Of a stretch of DNA of 5,971 nucleotides, positions 5,629-5,971 are shown piece after piece. The stretch is taken from assembly GCA_027052755.1 (NCBI GenBank), contig JALUEN010000123.1:1-5971 (forward strand), read 5' to 3'. Source of the stretch: a bacterium (lineage in GTDB: Bacteria > DRYD01 > JALUEN01). Both the position numbers and the translations under genes were made by a program. How positions within the stretch are numbered: the stretch's first letter is position 1; the number at the start of each line of letters is the position of its first letter. The notes under the pieces were generated by a model that was not told the DNA's origin, made no database searches, and saw only the letters and a list, made by a program, of their open reading frames with translations.

Positions 5629-5971
5629 ATGGTAACTCTTAAGGCGAGGACTTTTAATATAGGTGGTGTTCATCCCCCTGATAACAAGCACTACACAGCT
5701 TCAAAGCCTATCAAGAGAGCTCCACTGCCGGATACGGTTACGGTACCGCTGACCTGTATGGGTGGAAGATCAGCTCCAGCTAAGCTGGTTGTCAGACCTG
5801 GTCAAGAGGTGAAAACAGGACAGCTGATAGCTGACTTAGCTCCTAAAGGCTTCTCAGCTAAAGTTCACTCACCTGTTACTGGAAAAGTTCTAATGGTGAA
5901 GAAGGCTATGACTGTCATCGGTGGCTGGACTGATATGGTGGTTATAAAACGTACCTCGGACGATGTCTGGG
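5629..5971 (+). CDS. rnfC: Electron transport complex subunit RnfC, N-terminal part (runs off the window)
   Basis: RnfC is the peripheral NADH-oxidising, FMN- and Fe-S-containing subunit of the Rnf complex. The complex couples ferredoxin:NAD+ electron transfer to Na+ or H+ transport across the cytoplasmic membrane. Only the first 114 residues are present. They contain the hallmark FNIGGVHPPDNK (9-20), KPIKRAPLPDTVTVPL (26-41) and a barrel-sandwich segment, GQEVKTGQLIADL (58-70) with SAKVHSPVTGKV (76-87), as in RnfC_N domains. The NADH/FMN domain and the CxxCxxC cluster motifs expected later lie beyond the edge. NqrA is a distant relative, but the GGVHPP motif favours RnfC. The segment TCMGGRSAPAK (42-52) replaces the more usual QHIGAPA-like sequence and brings in Cys43. 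The gene is the first after a divergent intergenic region, so the operon is probably of the rnfCDGEAB order, unlike the rnfABCDGE order of proteobacteria. Confidence 0.92.
   Translation, partial: MVTLKARTFNIGGVHPPDNKHYTASKPIKRAPLPDTVTVPLTCMGGRSAPAKLVVRPGQEVKTGQLIADLAPKGFSAKVHSPVTGKVLMVKKAMTVIGGWTDMVVIKRTSDDVW

Noticed and set aside
1..5971. A novel defence, mobile or CRISPR system
   Set aside because: No repeat-spacer array, transposase, integrase, toxin-antitoxin pair or nuclease module is visible; all four genes belong to known metabolic or transport families with uniform base and codon use.

Overview
The window looks like ordinary chromosomal DNA from an anaerobic, probably thermophilic bacterium. 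Three things point to a bacterium: strong purine-rich ribosome binding sites before most genes, a hairpin-plus-U-tract terminator, and an Rnf electron-transport gene. Arginine is mostly AGG/AGA and isoleucine is often ATA, which is common in thermophiles. I cannot name the phylum from this sequence alone, and I see no mobile element, CRISPR array, rRNA or tRNA.

Layout: positions 118-1266 (+) encode an MscS-family mechanosensitive channel that starts with TTG. It runs tail to tail, 30 bp apart, into a two-gene minus-strand operon. Read in the direction of transcription, that operon holds (i) 5393-3762, a two-domain protein joining a beta-phosphoglucomutase-type HAD phosphatase to a trehalose-6-phosphate phosphatase, and (ii) 3738-1297, a glycoside hydrolase family 65 enzyme. 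The two genes are 23 bp apart and the second has its own strong ribosome binding site. A long hairpin with a U-tract ends the operon and lies inside the last codons of the convergent channel gene. A 235-bp divergent intergenic region (5394-5628) holds overlapping inverted repeats and possible promoters. It is followed by the start of rnfC (5629 to the window edge, +), probably the first gene of an rnfCDGEAB-type operon that continues outside the window.

How the genes work together: the two enzymes contain three catalytic modules that suggest one route. Trehalose 6-phosphate would be dephosphorylated to trehalose, trehalose would be phosphorolysed (if the GH65 enzyme is a phosphorylase) to glucose and beta-glucose 1-phosphate, and the mutase domain would turn the latter into glucose 6-phosphate. 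The module order beta-PGM / TPP / GH65 matches the single long polypeptide of mycobacterial Rv2006 (OtsB1), here split into two adjacent genes. The channel releases solutes on osmotic downshock, so an osmotic link with trehalose is possible, but convergent orientation is weak evidence for it. The main points of interest are the split OtsB1-type module, the terminator embedded in a coding region, and the candidate operator upstream of the operon.
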